Source: Cinclus cinclus (taxonomy: Eukaryota > Chordata > Aves > Passeriformes > Cinclidae). Taken from it: DNA of 64,000 bases. The stretch is taken from contig NC_085072.1 of the NCBI RefSeq assembly GCF_963662255.1, forward strand, positions 6,659,001 to 6,723,000. Direction: 5' to 3'. The position numbers and the translations under genes were made by a program. Under the pieces are notes generated by a model, which saw nothing but the letters and a program-made list of their open reading frames with translations, was not told the DNA's origin and made no database searches. This document shows positions 1 through 11,794 of the stretch, one piece after another. How positions within the stretch are numbered: the stretch's first letter is position 1; the number at the start of each line of letters is the position of its first letter.

Positions 1-385
1 GTTAAAAGAGGAGGAATTAGAAAAAGCACTGAAATCCTACTGTTTGCAGACAGTGACTGTGCATGGCCCCGCAGCATTCCCGGGAAAGCAGGTGGAGGTG
101 TGCACATCTGCACATCACATTGCACATCTGCACACCTGCACATCACACCTGCACACACCAGATGCACCCCCCTCCTGGGCGCTCCTCTCTGCCCCACCAC
201 TCCCCACCCCCAGCCCCGCCGCACGGACCTTGCCTCGCCAGGAGTGGAGATCCCACCTGGCTGCTTTCCATTTAGACTCTTTAAGCCTTGGGGGAGGGGA
301 AAGACTGTGACTTTAATACATTATTTATTTTTTAATAAAAAAGGGAAAACCAACCAACATACTGAAGCCATCTGCGCTGCCTCTG

Positions 386-397
386 CCCCCCCCCCCC
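386..397. repeat. poly-C run of 12
   Basis: Twelve consecutive C residues interrupt the CpG-rich flank. Length is likely to vary by slippage or sequencing error. Confidence 0.9.
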
Positions 398-603
398 TTA
401 TCTGTGTGTAGGTAAATGATATGGAGAGATAGCTGTATATACCACGAGCAGTGCATGTGACGCAGCCACGTAGCAGTAGCAGCATGGCCCCAGCCCAGCG
501 GCGCTGCCACCGCCCCGTCCCCAGCTCCGGCCTCCCGCCAGGGAGGAGGCGGCGACGACCAAAACTCATCGCTCGAGAGCTCTCCACCGCCCTGATTATC
601 ACA

Positions 604-622
604 CCCCCCCCCCCCCCCCCCC
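604..622. repeat. poly-C run of 19
   Basis: Nineteen consecutive C residues. On the minus strand this is a long poly-G run able to form G-quadruplex structure. It separates two CpG-rich blocks. Confidence 0.9.
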
Positions 623-1644
623 GAAATTAAATGAAATTCCTCAATTAAATCGTATTAAAGAAGAAAATAATGCCAAGAAGCAAAGCATGCCAAGCCCGGC
701 CCGCCAGCGGAGGTGAGCTGTCACCGATGCGGCCGTGGCGTCCATGTGTGTCGTGTTCCTGTGTCTTGTCGCGTTTGTCCCATGGCCGGGTAGCAGCAAC
801 ATCGTAGCTTCGGTGTCCTGTGTCGCGTTGTTGCATTTTACCGTCAGAGCAACTTTAGAAGCCATATTAGAGCACGGTGCACCGGGACCCCACGGGGACA
901 GGCCCACGGTGAGCCGTGACCTCCTTCCCCCGTGTGTCCACGTCCCCCCTGGTTTCGCGGGGCTCAGGCTGCCAGGAGCCGCAGCGGCCACCGCCTCGGA
1001 TGCCGCTGGCACACCGGGCGAGGGGACGGGACAACGCTGGGCACAGATGTCGGGGCCGACCTGCCGGTGATGAAAAGGCTTTTTGGAGCAATTTGGGTTG
1101 TTACTGACATGTCCAGTCGGTGGTTTCTGTCTTGGGGATGAGAGCTGGCACTTCCCTCTCCTGGAGGCACCGCGGAGCAAACCCGGCTGCGCAACGGAGA
1201 TGCTCCCAGGGTTAAAAAAGGAAATGAAGCCACGAGTCTTGGCAACAGGATCGGGTTCCTTTTCGTTTTTTCTCCCGATCTGGGCGGGAGGAGCCACGTC
1301 CTTTGGGAGTCGCAGGTTCGGCCATTCCTGGCCCCGCAGTGCCGGCCCCTCTCTGCCCCATCCCAGCCCCGCAGCGCTCGGCTCCGTCGGAAGCTGCTTT
1401 TAATGCCCTTTTCCCTCGTGTGGACTCTGTCTTTGCGTCTCTGATCGTTTGATGGTTTTTTTTGTAATGATTTCCATCTCCTTATTAAAGAAACGAGCTG
1501 AAAGGAGCTGGTTCCCTTCTGGTCTTGATGCTGGGGCACACGGGCCATCCGCGGTGAGGGGCAGGACCCAGGGCAGTGAGCCCAGGGATGATGGAGGGAT
1601 GGAGGTGTGGGTGGAGCCTCACAAGGGCCCAGGTCCCCCAAAAC

Positions 1645-2040
1645 ACAGAATCATGAAATCACTTATGATGGAAAGGCCCCTTAAGATCATGGCGTTCAAC
1701 TGTTAACCCAGCATTGCCATGTTTACCACTAAACCATGTCCAGTTGTCACATTCATGCACCATTTGAACATTTCCGGGGACTTCGCCGCTGCCCTGGGCA
1801 GCTGTGCCACAGCCTGACAACCTTTTCAGGGAAGAACTTTTCCCCAATATCCAAACCTAAATGTTTCGTGGCACAACGTGAGGCCATTTCCTCTTGTCCC
1901 ATCCCTTGTTCCCAGGGAGCAGACCCCCATCCCTCCTGTCAGGGAATTGTGCAGAGCCAGAAGGTTCCCCCTGAGCCTCCTTTTCTCCAGGCTGAGACCC
2001 CCCCCAGCTCCCTCTGACTTGTGCTCTGGGCAGCCTTGTG
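1645..2040 (-). mobile_element. CR1 LINE 3' fragment
   Basis: Read on the minus strand this gives the usual avian CR1 3' end. The plus strand starts with an AATCATGAAATCA-type end and continues through the complement of the 'contained in a package of CACCATGTTTACC' block and the 'TTTTCTCCAGGCTGA' block. It is diverged and 5'-truncated. Confidence 0.8.
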
Positions 2041-5000
2041 TACCCCAGATGAGCAAGGCCAGACCAGGTGGGATAGGTAGGAAATACCAAAGGTCCCCAC
2101 AGAATTCTTTGCCCCCAGCACACTGAGTCTGGTCCATACAGTCATCATGCTCCAAAGGGATGCTGGACACCCCTAACTCCTAAGGGAAGAACTCAACTTG
2201 CACCAACCACCTCTGAAGACTGGAACATGTGGGGGTTCCAGCAGCCTCACCCGAGACAGTTCCCAGGTGTGACACTGCCTGTGCCACTTTGTGCTGACCA
2301 AACTTCTCAGCAGAGCAAACACAGGGCTTGCCACCGGATTGGGAAGCACCTGATTCCCAGTGTGGTGCAGAGGAGATGGGACCCTCTCCTGTTTCCCCTT
2401 CCCACTGGTGGGTGATTTTCAGTTTCATTTGCTTCATTTCAGCTTCCCCTGAAAAGGCACCTGTGTTGTAGTTGCAGAGCATTTGTGGTTGTATGGATGA
2501 TGGATATTGTTATGCCACAAGAGTTTTGGGAGAAACAGGGAATTCTAGCACAAACAACTTGTAATTCCAGAAAGATGGAAGCAAAGTCAAAGCTTCTATT
2601 TTATCAACTCTTACTTTATTAATTTATAAATACTGTTGTGTTTACAAGCATCATAGCTGTGAATATTATTCCCAAACTTTCAAACACATAATACTTATAA
2701 TACTATATAACAACAACCAGTAAAACAAATCATTCATCTCAGGGTTTGAAAGGCCACTCAAAAGTTGCATAAAAATACATTCTCTCCCCATCTCATCAGC
2801 CAGTCCTGCTTCTCCAAGGAGTTTATTTACAAAGAGCCATCACCAAACTTCCAGCCGCAACAGGTGGGTTCACCCCAAGCAATAAAAATTAACTCACCCC
2901 AAGAATTGCTTAGAAAAAAAACCTCATGTTCCCCAAGGGAGACCACGTCTGGCAAATGCTCTGGTTCCAAGAGGGATCAATTTTAAAACGTATTTGCTCC
3001 GCACCTTGTCCCAAGCACAGGGTTCAAGGTGTCCTGTTTGTCACCTCCTCAGTGCACTGGTTATGTCAGGCATGAAGTAAGACAAAAAATATCCATTCTC
3101 AAGAATCTGGTTTGCAGTTGCACTGTCACCATGAGACGCTCACAGCTTTGGCTGGTCAGGGACACTGAGCTGAGGGGGCCCAAGGCTCAGGAGAATCCAG
3201 TGCTAAGCACGCACTTCAGCTAAAGTGATTTGGCTTTGCAAGGTGCCACTCAGAAGAATGAACCTCCCACAGCCTTTCCACTCTGCTCCTTGGGAAAAAG
3301 AGCAGTGATTATCCTGGTAGGAAGGGGAAAAACATCAGTGCAGGATGGATTTGTCAGATTGGGTTGAACCCTCTCCCTAAAACAGACATCAGGCTTCTTC
3401 CTGCTGCCAGGAACCTGCCTGTGAGAAGAACAGGATCTTTATTCTCAACTCTCCTCCTCATCCTGCTGGGATGCATGGTCTGAGGTGCTGGCCCAGCTGG
3501 GGAGCGCCTCCTCCTCCATGTGGCACAGAAGGGACCGGGCTCCTGATCCCTAATCTCCTGACCACAGCCAGAGCCCGATGCTGAAGCAAGGAGTGGGTCA
3601 CCAAGAGAGAAAACATCAAGAACGGCAGAAGTACTCACATAAAGAGTGCACCAAGAGGGAATGGCGTGCAGGGGAAGCATTGACCGGATCTCAAGACTTA
3701 AAGCTGTTAAATAGAGCAGGGTTAAAATCAAGGAATATAAAAAGGATGCCTGGCTTAGGCAGTGCTCTGCAGAAATCCTGATGCCTTTACCAGCTTTGGT
3801 CTCTTCCTCCCAAAGCTCAGCAGCAGAGGAAGAGCCTCAGTGTACCAGGAGAAATGGTGCCTCAGCTGCACGAACGGCTCCAGCTGAAAAGCAACTTATG
3901 GTCAGAGCTGCCTGGGGAAAACTGGCAGCTCCAGGAAGAGCAAGAGAGGTGGAAACAGGCAGGACAGGGAGGGGAAGGGAGGAAAATGGAGAATTGGGAG
4001 TGGGGGGGAACAAAGAGAAAACCCGAGGAAGAGGAAAATGGGGAGGTTTTCTGAGACAGTAACAAGCAAAAGGTTTGAAAAAGCCCAGGACTGCCCAAGA
4101 GAGATAAGTTTTACCCTGTTGAGGAAGCTCAAGTATTCTGCTCACATTCAAGTATCTCATCTCTCTGGCAGTGGATAGTCCCCCACAGCCAGAGCCAGCA
4201 GAGCTGCTTGGGAACATGGTAGAGCTGCTTTATGGCCACCTCCAGGTTCAGTGACTGAGAACTGCTGTCCTTGGCCAGACAAAGTCTGGGGAGTTGAAGG
4301 ACAAAGGGGATGAAAGGACAAATGTAAGGATGTAGATGGGAGAGTGTTTTGGATACAGCAGGATGGTTCTGAGAGGGAAGGTATTGTTTGAGAGGAGTCT
4401 CTAAATGGGAAGCTCAGAAGACCCAATGACATCCCACAGCATGGAGAGAGGAGCCAATGTCTAAATGCCCATGGGAGAGAACAATTCCAAACTGTTCAGA
4501 GTACATGTAATATTAAAGAGGAGTATTTCTGGAGGTTTCCTTCAAGGTCAAAGCTTATCACAAGTTTTTGACAGGTCAGAAGACTTTCATCATGGTGATT
4601 CAGTTACCAGCAGCTCCTTGTCCCTCTGATACTGACACATCCTTACCTTTCCAAGGTGTGTGGATCAAGATGCTGGCATTTGCTCTCTACAAATCCTGCT
4701 GCAAATCAAAGTGGGGGGGTACCCGAAATACCAGACCAGGCTCTGCTATGGGGCTCTGCCTTCAGGAAGGCAGCAGGAATAATGTCCCAGATGGCTGTTG
4801 GGAAGGGAAGGCTGGTTTCTGGCATGGGCACAGCTCCCTGCAAGGTGATTCATGCTCATACACAGGTGAGAGCAGCAGAGGGTCTGTAGGGGTTCAAGTT
4901 CATCTTTCAGAAAGCTCAGCAAGTGTCTGGGATATATCCTGTCCCAAGGAATAAGAGTCCAGGTGGCAACTGGATGCTACCAACCACAGAGACAGGAGCC

Positions 5001-5698
5001 CTGGAAGCACACAAGGTGACACAGGATCACCCAGGCTGTGGGGGAAAGGGAGGGTGAGGGATAAGGGCGTGACAATGAGTATCACTACTGATGTTATTGA
5101 ACAGGTTCAAAATCTTATCTTAAATAGAAGACTCAGTCTACTGGGGAAAGAGGAGAAGGTCTCTGTGCAAAACAGCTCATCAGCCTGTGACAAATACGAG
5201 CTCTGGTGGCTTTCACAGCACCACATTTAACCAGAGTCCTACATCTCAATGGGCTGATGTGCATCCTCAGAGTCCCAGCCCATGTTCACATTTCCCACCT
5301 GTAAAGGGCTTGGATATGCTGGGTTAGTTCTTCAGATGTCACTTTTTATAGTAGGAGCTTCCCACTCCAGGTCAGAGTCCAAAACCAAATACTGAGCTTC
5401 TGGAAGAAGTTTTGGCAACTCAAACCCAGTCCTCACATTTTTCCCTTGAATAAAATGTCTGAGATATCACAACATGCATAAATTAAAAAAAAAAAAATTG
5501 AATGGCAGGGGATGTGTTGGGAGGAAATAGGGGTAGAAAGGGAATGTACAGCAAAGGGCAGGGCAAGGCAGGTGTGACATTGATCCCACAGCTGAAACAC
5601 TTGCTGTACGTGACAGTAAGGAAAGGGGGTAGGGGTTAGTGGTGGGGTTGGCAGCTGGTGTAGGACACCCCTCCTTGTCCTGCCTTTGCTCAGGATTC
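2041..5698 (-). other. PPP1R12B: Probable PPP1R12B 3'-UTR and downstream flank
   Basis: This lies directly after the stop codon of the distal terminal exon and shows no coding signal. Minus-strand AATAAA hexamers occur at 3438-3443, 2822-2827 and 2615-2620, any of which could end the transcript using the leucine-zipper tail. The last two sit in an A/T-rich stretch at about 2580-2960. Where the 3'-UTR stops cannot be decided without transcript data. No repeat was recognised apart from short A-runs near 5484. Confidence 0.4.
2615..2620 (-). terminator. PPP1R12B: Candidate poly(A) signal for PPP1R12B
   Basis: AATAAA on the minus strand, inside an A/T-rich segment about 3.1 kb beyond the distal stop codon. 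Alternatives are at 2822-2827 and 3438-3443. It is chosen only by motif and base composition. Confidence 0.25.
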
Positions 5699-5785
5699 CT
5701 ATTTGGAGAGTTTGCTGATGACACGAATGAGGGCTCCATTCTCATCCTTCAGCCTTTGGTTGTCTGACTTCAGCTCTGTCAGAAT
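5699..5785 (-). CDS. PPP1R12B: PPP1R12B terminal exon, leucine-zipper tail
   Basis: This exon encodes 28 residues and a TAG stop, from [10 protein letters not shown] to the end ...VISKLSK. That ending is the hallmark C-terminus of the myosin phosphatase targeting family. 'TELKSDNQ' fits MYPT2 (PPP1R12B) rather than MYPT1, which as I recall has 'PDLKADNQ' here. The acceptor is CTGCAG directly before ATT, phase 0. Leucines at exon positions 5, 12, 19 and 26 form a perfect heptad series, the leucine zipper that in this family binds cGMP-dependent protein kinase I-alpha. It is an alternative to the terminal exon at 9646-9780, because both accept the same phase-0 junction after ...EMEEEMK. Confidence 0.96.
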   Translation of the reverse strand: MLTELKSDNQRLKDENGALIRVISKLSK

Positions 5786-8695
5786 CTGCAGAGAGACAAA
5801 GACAAGGTGGGATCAGAGGGGCTCGGGGGGCCAGAGAGGACACACTGCATCCCCTCCACCAAGCACACTTCCATGGCTCTGCAGCATCTCCAGAGCTTTT
5901 ACAAGCTGGCTGCCAGGCACGAGAGGTGAGAGGGGCACTGAGCACAGCACTGAGCCAGGAAGCCCTGAGCCAGGGAGCCCCTGGTGCAAAGCAAGGCCAC
6001 AGCCCCAGCAGCAGGTCAGGACCAGGCCGGCAGGATAGGAACCATTTCTGAGCTGTTTCATCCCAAACCTGTGCCCAGAGGCTAAATACAACTCAGCAGA
6101 CAACAGTAAAGCTGGTTTTCCTGACAATTTTTTTTTTTCATTTTGCCATGACTAGAAGGGAAACCAAAGGTCTGGAATCTCCATTTAGGACTGGACCTTG
6201 CCGAATGTCTTTACAATAGCCCCAAATCTTCTTGGGACCTCCAGAGATGTGTAATACAATCACAAGTGCCGAGGCCAGAGGACTGGTAGAACACAGTGAC
6301 ACTGAAGGTACCTCCTGGGTGCTCAACTGAGGTTGCAATACAGACAAAAGCCTTTGAAAACAGAGAAGAAATAGCTTAAAACAGACCCTTCCAACATTTC
6401 TCATTGGTATAAACCCTGCTGACTTCCTGTACTGCAGTGAGTGACCTTCCATGGACTGTTCCCAGCTGCTGGGCACCAGAAGGAGATCCTCTGCTCCTGT
6501 CTGAAGTATGACACACAAGGGGTCACTCCCACCATAGGTGCCAGCAGATCACAGGGTGACCTGCAGGGGCACCCATGGCAGAGCAGGATCATGTGCACGG
6601 CACCTGTATGAACTCAGCCACAACTTCTGTCTGCCACTGTGCATCTTGGAGGAATTCCCTCAAATTCAAAATCTGTACTAAATCTTATCCTTCCTCCTAA
6701 CCTGGTGTAGCACCGTTGGCCACAATGTCCTGTCCCCCTCTACCTACAGTCACTCTATGATCACCAGGTCCTGAGGCAGTACCAGCACCCACCAGAGCAA
6801 TTCCCTTCTTCCACAGTTGGGCCCAGCCATGGTGGGCCCCAAAACACCCAACTCCATCCCTGTGGGCACTGGTGGTGGATATTTCAGGTGGAAGGTTTTT
6901 TTAGAGAGGAGGGGTTGGTGCTTCATGGTGAGATATTGTGGAAAGGGTAAATCCATGTGCTGGGCTGGCCAGAGCTCTGGCCAGAGCTCCAGCCAGTGAT
7001 GCTGAGTGTGCCTCCCTGGACCCAGTGCTGGTGTGACAGGTGCATCACCATGTCTGGGCTGTCACCAGAATACCCATGGCTCCTTGTGCCATTTCTCATG
7101 GCCAAAGAGGAAGCACTGCCATCACTATCACCAAAGTGATCAGGAGCTCAGAGACACAGCAGAGCCCTTGATAACTCTGCACTCTTCTGTTTCCTCCTGA
7201 GTTTCACCTGCCACTCACACTGCTGCCTCCCAGTGCCCCACAAGAGCCCCACCACCCACTGGGAAGTCCTGTCAGGCCCCTGTCACTGCCTGGGGTGGCT
7301 CTGCAGTGCCCATTGCTGTGATAATGGGTGTGTGAGGTCCTGACACGTTTTGGTAGAGAGAATCTGTCACAGGTTCCCAGAAATTATGCCAGAGAGAACC
7401 ACCCCAGTCCCAGGGCTCAGCTGGAGCTTGATGGGGCTGTGCCTCACAGGGCGGCTTCATGTGACCCGTGTCACTTATTTGAAAATGAAGGAGTGTAAAC
7501 ACATGTGAAATAAGTGCCTCTGGACACGTTTCCTGGTCATAACCCGGCTCCACCAGTGCCCATTGAGGCTTCCTGAAAGCTTCATATCAGCCTTACACAA
7601 TACAAGCCCAGGGCAGTCCTCCCTTTGAAGTGGAGTAGCCTCAAGCCAAGTGAAATGAACCCCATGGGAACAGACTGGAAGGGCTGGAAGTTTCCAGCAG
7701 CTTTCTAGATGTCTCACAGGAATGGTGAGCAGGGTGACCATTCCCAGCCCCAGGGAATGGCAAGGCTGACCATAATGCAGTGTCAGTGTCACCTGAGATT
7801 GGGCTGGAGGCTGCTCTGAGCAGCAGGGCTGTGTGTTACCTGGGACATTGGAGAACACAGCTCCTCAAAAATAATGTGGATTCAGGAAAATGAGTTTCAC
7901 TGAAAAGCACTGCTGCCAGAGTATAGTACATCTGGCAGAGCTTAAAACAGTGACATCACTGTACAGCTGTGATGTTCACAGACACCACTGAGGCAGAGTT
8001 TACACATCCCAGCAACATACTGTATTAGCCCTACTAAAAGAGTTGAAAATAAATCAGCAGAGCTTGCAGCCCATGGCTCTCCCCCAGCTCGGGCACTGGC
8101 AGGGAACTGCAAATCTGTAAGTGAGGAGGGAAGGATGAGCCTCAGCCAGAGCAGAGGGGGGATGGAAAGGCAGTGATCACATGGACACGTCCTGGGAAGA
8201 AGAGAGGTGACTTGCAGGTTGTGAAACATCAGTTCTTTGAATCTGGGAATCATTTTGCCCAATTTTCCCTCTCAGATCTCAAAGCACATGGGAAAGGAGA
8301 ATGACTTAAACTCACAGTTTATGAGAAGAAATGAGGCAGGGCCAGGCTGGAGGATAGTTCCACAGATTAAAACCAGAAATGCTGTGAGATCATTTCACCT
8401 GACCATCTGCACAATCCAGGGCATACAACATGACACCCGACTCTCCTGGCCCTTGTGACACACATGTGGGCTTGAGCTGAGTTTTCTGGAAAGGGGAAGC
8501 CACAATTCCCCTGATTAGTTTGTTTCTATGGTTAATCAGCCTTGATATAATTTGTGTGCTAAAAATAGATTTCTTTATTCTGTGGTGCCACTTCCAGCCC
8601 ACAAGAGCACATGACTTCTTGTGTCGCAAGGGATATGACTATCCTGACTAACCTGCAAAGGACAGGTAGGGCCCCAAGAAAAGAGCATTTACAGC

Positions 8696-8701
8696 TTTAT
8701 T
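8696..8701 (-). terminator. PPP1R12B: Candidate poly(A) signal for the proximal tail isoform
   Basis: AATAAA on the minus strand about 945 bases beyond the stop codon at 9646, with a second copy at 8574-8579. Its use is unproven. Confidence 0.25.
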
Positions 8702-9194
8702 TTAGCATTGAACCAATGAAGTAATCACCAAGGAAGTGATGTAATTTAACTGTGTGATGTGTGAGGGCAAAGCTTAGGGAAGACTCTTCCTTGGGTTTCA
8801 AACATTAATTGTCCTGCACTGGATTTCAAACAGAAGATGAAAACACAGAGCACTCCTAGTCTGGCTCCTGCTGCATCCCCCACCCTGTGCCAGCCCATAG
8901 GAGGCAAGGGGGATTGCTGAGCCTGTGGACTCACAGTCAAAAATGTCAATTTAAAATAAGGAAAGGAGCTTGTCATTTTTGTTCAAGTGACTAAGAAAAC
9001 CTGCTGAGGAGACCTCAGTTGGTAGTTTTTCCTAGAAATACTCTTTCTGTCTAAAATGTTCGCTTTTCACAACACCCCTGAAAATTTCCTGACTTTGGAT
9101 AATCTGATTTGCTGAGTGCTAGCTTCTTCCCTAACTAAGTCCAATTAAAAAAAAAAATTCTATTATAAGCAGACAGCATAAACCATCTATTTTC

Positions 9195-9320
9195 AAGTGT
9201 CCAAGGCCTGACTGGATGGGGCTTGGAGCAGCCTGGTCTAGTGGAAGATGTCCCTGCAGATGGGAGGGGGTGGAATGAGATGAACTTTAATGCCCCTTCC
9301 AAAACAAACCATTCTGTGGG
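9195..9320 (+). mobile_element. CR1 LINE 3' fragment
   Basis: It contains the typical GATGGGGCTTGGAGCAGCCT block followed by 'GGAAGATGTCCCTGC' and 'GAACTTTAATGCCCCTTCC', the extreme 3' part of an avian CR1. Confidence 0.85.
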
Positions 9321-9645
9321 TCTGTTTCAAGGCAAAGTACCAGACAAGGAGCTGCTGGCACTGCCAAGCCACCCAAAAGCCATTCCCCAATGCTAAGCTG
9401 GCAAGGGCAGAAGCATCTGTCAAGCAGAGCAAGAGCCAGCAGGATGAGCAGAGCTCTAGCAAAGCCTTGCTGAGACAACAGCACCATGCTTGTGGAATTT
9501 GGAGATCCTTTGCCACAAGCTTTTGAGCCACAAGCTTCACCAGACACCCTGGAGTGCAAGGAAGTGCGGGAAGCACCCAGCCAGGGAGTGGAGACCTGCC
9601 TGGAAGAGCAGAAGAGGGAGGCAAGATGAGCCGGAGGGAAAGCAG

Positions 9646-9780
9646 CTACAGCTCCTCTGATTCCGAGGGCTTGGCAGGCAGAGAAAGTCTGGCTACAACG
9701 CGGGTCAGAGCCCTGTTCTCAGCCAGCAGCTGCTCATTCATCTGCCTCAGAGTGTGAATCTGTTTGAGCTGGTGGAGATT
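9646..9780 (-). CDS. PPP1R12B: PPP1R12B alternative terminal exon, non-canonical-zipper tail
   Basis: This exon encodes 44 residues plus a TAG stop, from NLHQLKQIHT to ...PSESEEL. It carries the family's alternative ending, with the QMNEQLLAENRALTRVVARL core. The acceptor is CTGCAG at 9781-9786, phase 0, the same phase as the distal tail, so the two exons are interchangeable last exons. It is classed with the 'LZ-minus' variants. Even so, leucines at exon positions 11, 18, 25 and 32 again stand seven residues apart, so this tail should also form a coiled coil, though with different surface residues. The acidic end SESEEL is absent from the other tail. Confidence 0.94.
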   Translation of the reverse strand, partial: NLHQLKQIHTLRQMNEQLLAENRALTRVVARLSLPAKPSESEEL

Positions 9781-11235
9781 CTGCAGAGAGGAGTGAACAG
9801 AGAAATACAGAGCACATAATGGAAACAAAATGGGAACAGAAATGGGAGTTTAGTCCATAGGCAGTGAAAAAGAGAATAAAAGAAATTAGTAGCAGTGAGT
9901 GCTGGATGGGGAAAGCATGACAACACACCCAGGATATTTTGGGAATCAGCTCTTTTTCGAGGGGCTCCCAAAGTCTTAAAAAAGGTCAAATGCAGGGATT
10001 TCCCACCACAAAGGAGGATTATATTCTAGACAGCCTGGCACTTGGGAACTGCTGTGAGACCTATCACCAGTGACCTAACACATACACAGGCTCTGAAAGC
10101 ACCACTGGAAACTGAGAATTTCTTTAATATTCCTTTTCTTCATGTATCTCTAAAAGCCAAAGCTTTAGCTTTGTGTGGAGCCAAGTTGTGTGGAACAAAG
10201 AGCACTCAGAGCTTCCTGGGAGATCCCAAAGGCACATACTGAAGCACCTGAAAGTGTCACTGTCCCATGGCAGATCACTGAGACAGGTACCATGTCTGCA
10301 TGTGTCCCTCATCCTTGAGTGATGCTCTTGGGTCTACCCAGGCTCAGTCCTGCCAAAACCTCTGGGGTTTGGAGGGGTTTCTCATCCCTGCCCAGATTCA
10401 ACTCTTCTCTGTCACAGGACTCAATTTACCTCTCACCTTCAGAGGGGACAAGTGCGAACCTTAAACTGCTTATTTTAGGAAGAGGAGTATGAATGAGAGC
10501 ACCTCCCACAGTGGAGATGTGCCAGGAGGGCATTCCTGGTGACAAAGGCAATGAGGGACATAGGACAGGACAGAGGTCACATCCCACACTGGGGCTTGCA
10601 CAGGAACAAACTGGATATGGGTAAAAACTAGGACTTGCACAGGTACAGTAGCAATGAGAGATAGGGAACAGAAGAGCCATGAGGAAGCAGAACAGAGAAA
10701 TGGTACAAGCCATGAAGACATCTCAGTGCCACCAGGATGACACTGCTCCCAGTAATGCCAAAGTGAATTCATGTGCTGGACATTTAAACCACTGTGGGCG
10801 CCAGGAGATGCCAAGAGCTGTGGAGCTGCTTCCTGAGTGGCATCCATACTCTCCTTCTTCCCGAGAGGTTGGGCAACTGGGCCACAAGAACAAGAACCCC
10901 TCCTGAGCAAGAACCCATCCTGCAGGATGGAGGGAACCCCAAGACTGGGCAGGGGCAGGCAGGAAACTTCCACAAGAAGACCTGTAAGTTCAAGTGACAA
11001 AATCCCCATCCCAAACCAAAGCAGTCCCCACAAAGCACCATATTCGTCCCCATGTACTGTTACTTGAGAGCTTGCAGTGGCAGAAGACTGAGGGAAGGGT
11101 CTATGGAGAAGGGGGTTCCTTTCTACCATTTTATTAGCAGAAAGCACCCAAATGAAGGTGCTGTCTGTCCTGAACAAGGAGCACCATGAAAGAATCTACT
11201 GTGACACAAAGACAGTGGCCATCCACCCAACCTGC

Positions 11236-11405
11236 ATTACTCAGGTTGCCCAGAGAAGCTGTGGCCGTGCCATGCCTGGAAGTGCCCAAGGCCAGGTTGG
11301 ACAGGGCTTGGAGCAGTCTGGGATAGTGGGGTGTGTCCCTGTCCATGGTAGAGGGTGGAATGAGGACAGCATCTTCCAACCCAAACCAGTCTGAGATTCT
11401 GTGAT
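11236..11405 (+). mobile_element. CR1 LINE 3' fragment
   Basis: It runs from 'TTGCCCAGAGAAGCTGTGGC' through the GGACAGGGCTTGGAGCAGTCT block to 'CCAAACCAGTCTGAGATTCT', ending just before the tandem repeat. It is 5'-truncated. Confidence 0.85.
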
Positions 11406-11469
11406 GTCCATGAGCTGGCTGCAACTGGTAAGAAATCTGCTACGTCTAAGGAGATTTTGTCCAAGGGCT

Positions 11470-11671
11470 CCATCCGTCATCCATCTATCCATCCAAACAT
11501 CCATCCATCCATCCATCCATCCATCCTTCATCCATCCATCCATCCATCCATCCATCCATCCATCCATCCATCCATCCATCCATCCTTCATCCATCCATCC
11601 ATCCATCCATCCTTCATCCATCCATCCATCCATCCATCCATCCATCCATCCATCCATCATCCATCCATCCC
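11470..11671. repeat. (ATCC)n microsatellite, about 200 bp
   Basis: ATCC/CATC tetranucleotide units are interrupted in a regular way by CCTTCATCC variants at three or more places. Because it is unbroken by stops it creates long artificial Ile-His-Pro-Ser and Met-Asp-Gly-Trp frames on the two strands, which are not genes. It starts about 65 bases after the CR1 3' end at 11405. Confidence 0.97.
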
Positions 11672-11794
11672 TTCACCCACCCAAGCTTTGCTGGCTGCCA
11701 CTGTGCTCAGTGAGGACAGATGGACATGGCATGGCTGTCCTGTGATACATGACACCAGGAACTGCTGGAAGACGGTTGTACTGGAATAGTCACT

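Larger units (their letters stand above)
1..1640. other. CpG-rich left flank without a recognisable coding exon
   Basis: This stretch is clearly richer in CpG than the rest of the window, mainly at about 490-600 and 690-1400. It holds two poly-C runs and short CA/CACAT repeats at about 100-160. Open frames exist on both strands but none resembles a known protein. Plus-strand polyadenylation-like hexamers occur at 334-339 (AATAAA) and 1484-1489 (ATTAAA), and a Pumilio-type motif TGTATATA at 434-441. In human the PPP1R12B 3' end meets the 3' end of SYT2 tail to tail, so a plus-strand SYT2 3'-UTR is a reasonable guess. A CpG island unrelated to SYT2 is the alternative. Neither is shown by the sequence. 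Confidence 0.35.
5786..9645 (-). other. PPP1R12B: Intron and proximal 3'-UTR between alternative terminal exons
   Basis: There is no coding exon here. The right part should be 3'-UTR for the transcript ending at 9646. Minus-strand AATAAA occurs at 8696-8701 and 8574-8579. A MEF2-type site, CTAAAAATAG, lies at 8559-8568, but a single ten-base motif is weak evidence. One CR1 fragment is at 9195-9320. Nothing else in the interval is recognisable. Confidence 0.6.

Noticed and set aside
641..1641. Frames of over 200 codons on the minus strand in the CpG-rich left flank
   Set aside because: High GC reduces stop codons by chance. No domain, no splice pattern, no resemblance to a known protein, and poly-C runs lie nearby.
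8559..8568. MEF2-binding site controlling PPP1R12B
   Set aside because: A single ten-base consensus match in several kb of A/T-rich intron or 3'-UTR is expected by chance. It is mentioned only in the region note.
11241..11660. Long minus-strand frame rich in Met-Asp-Gly-Trp and plus-strand Ile-His-Pro-Ser frames
   Set aside because: They are only translations of the (ATCC)n microsatellite and a CR1 fragment.
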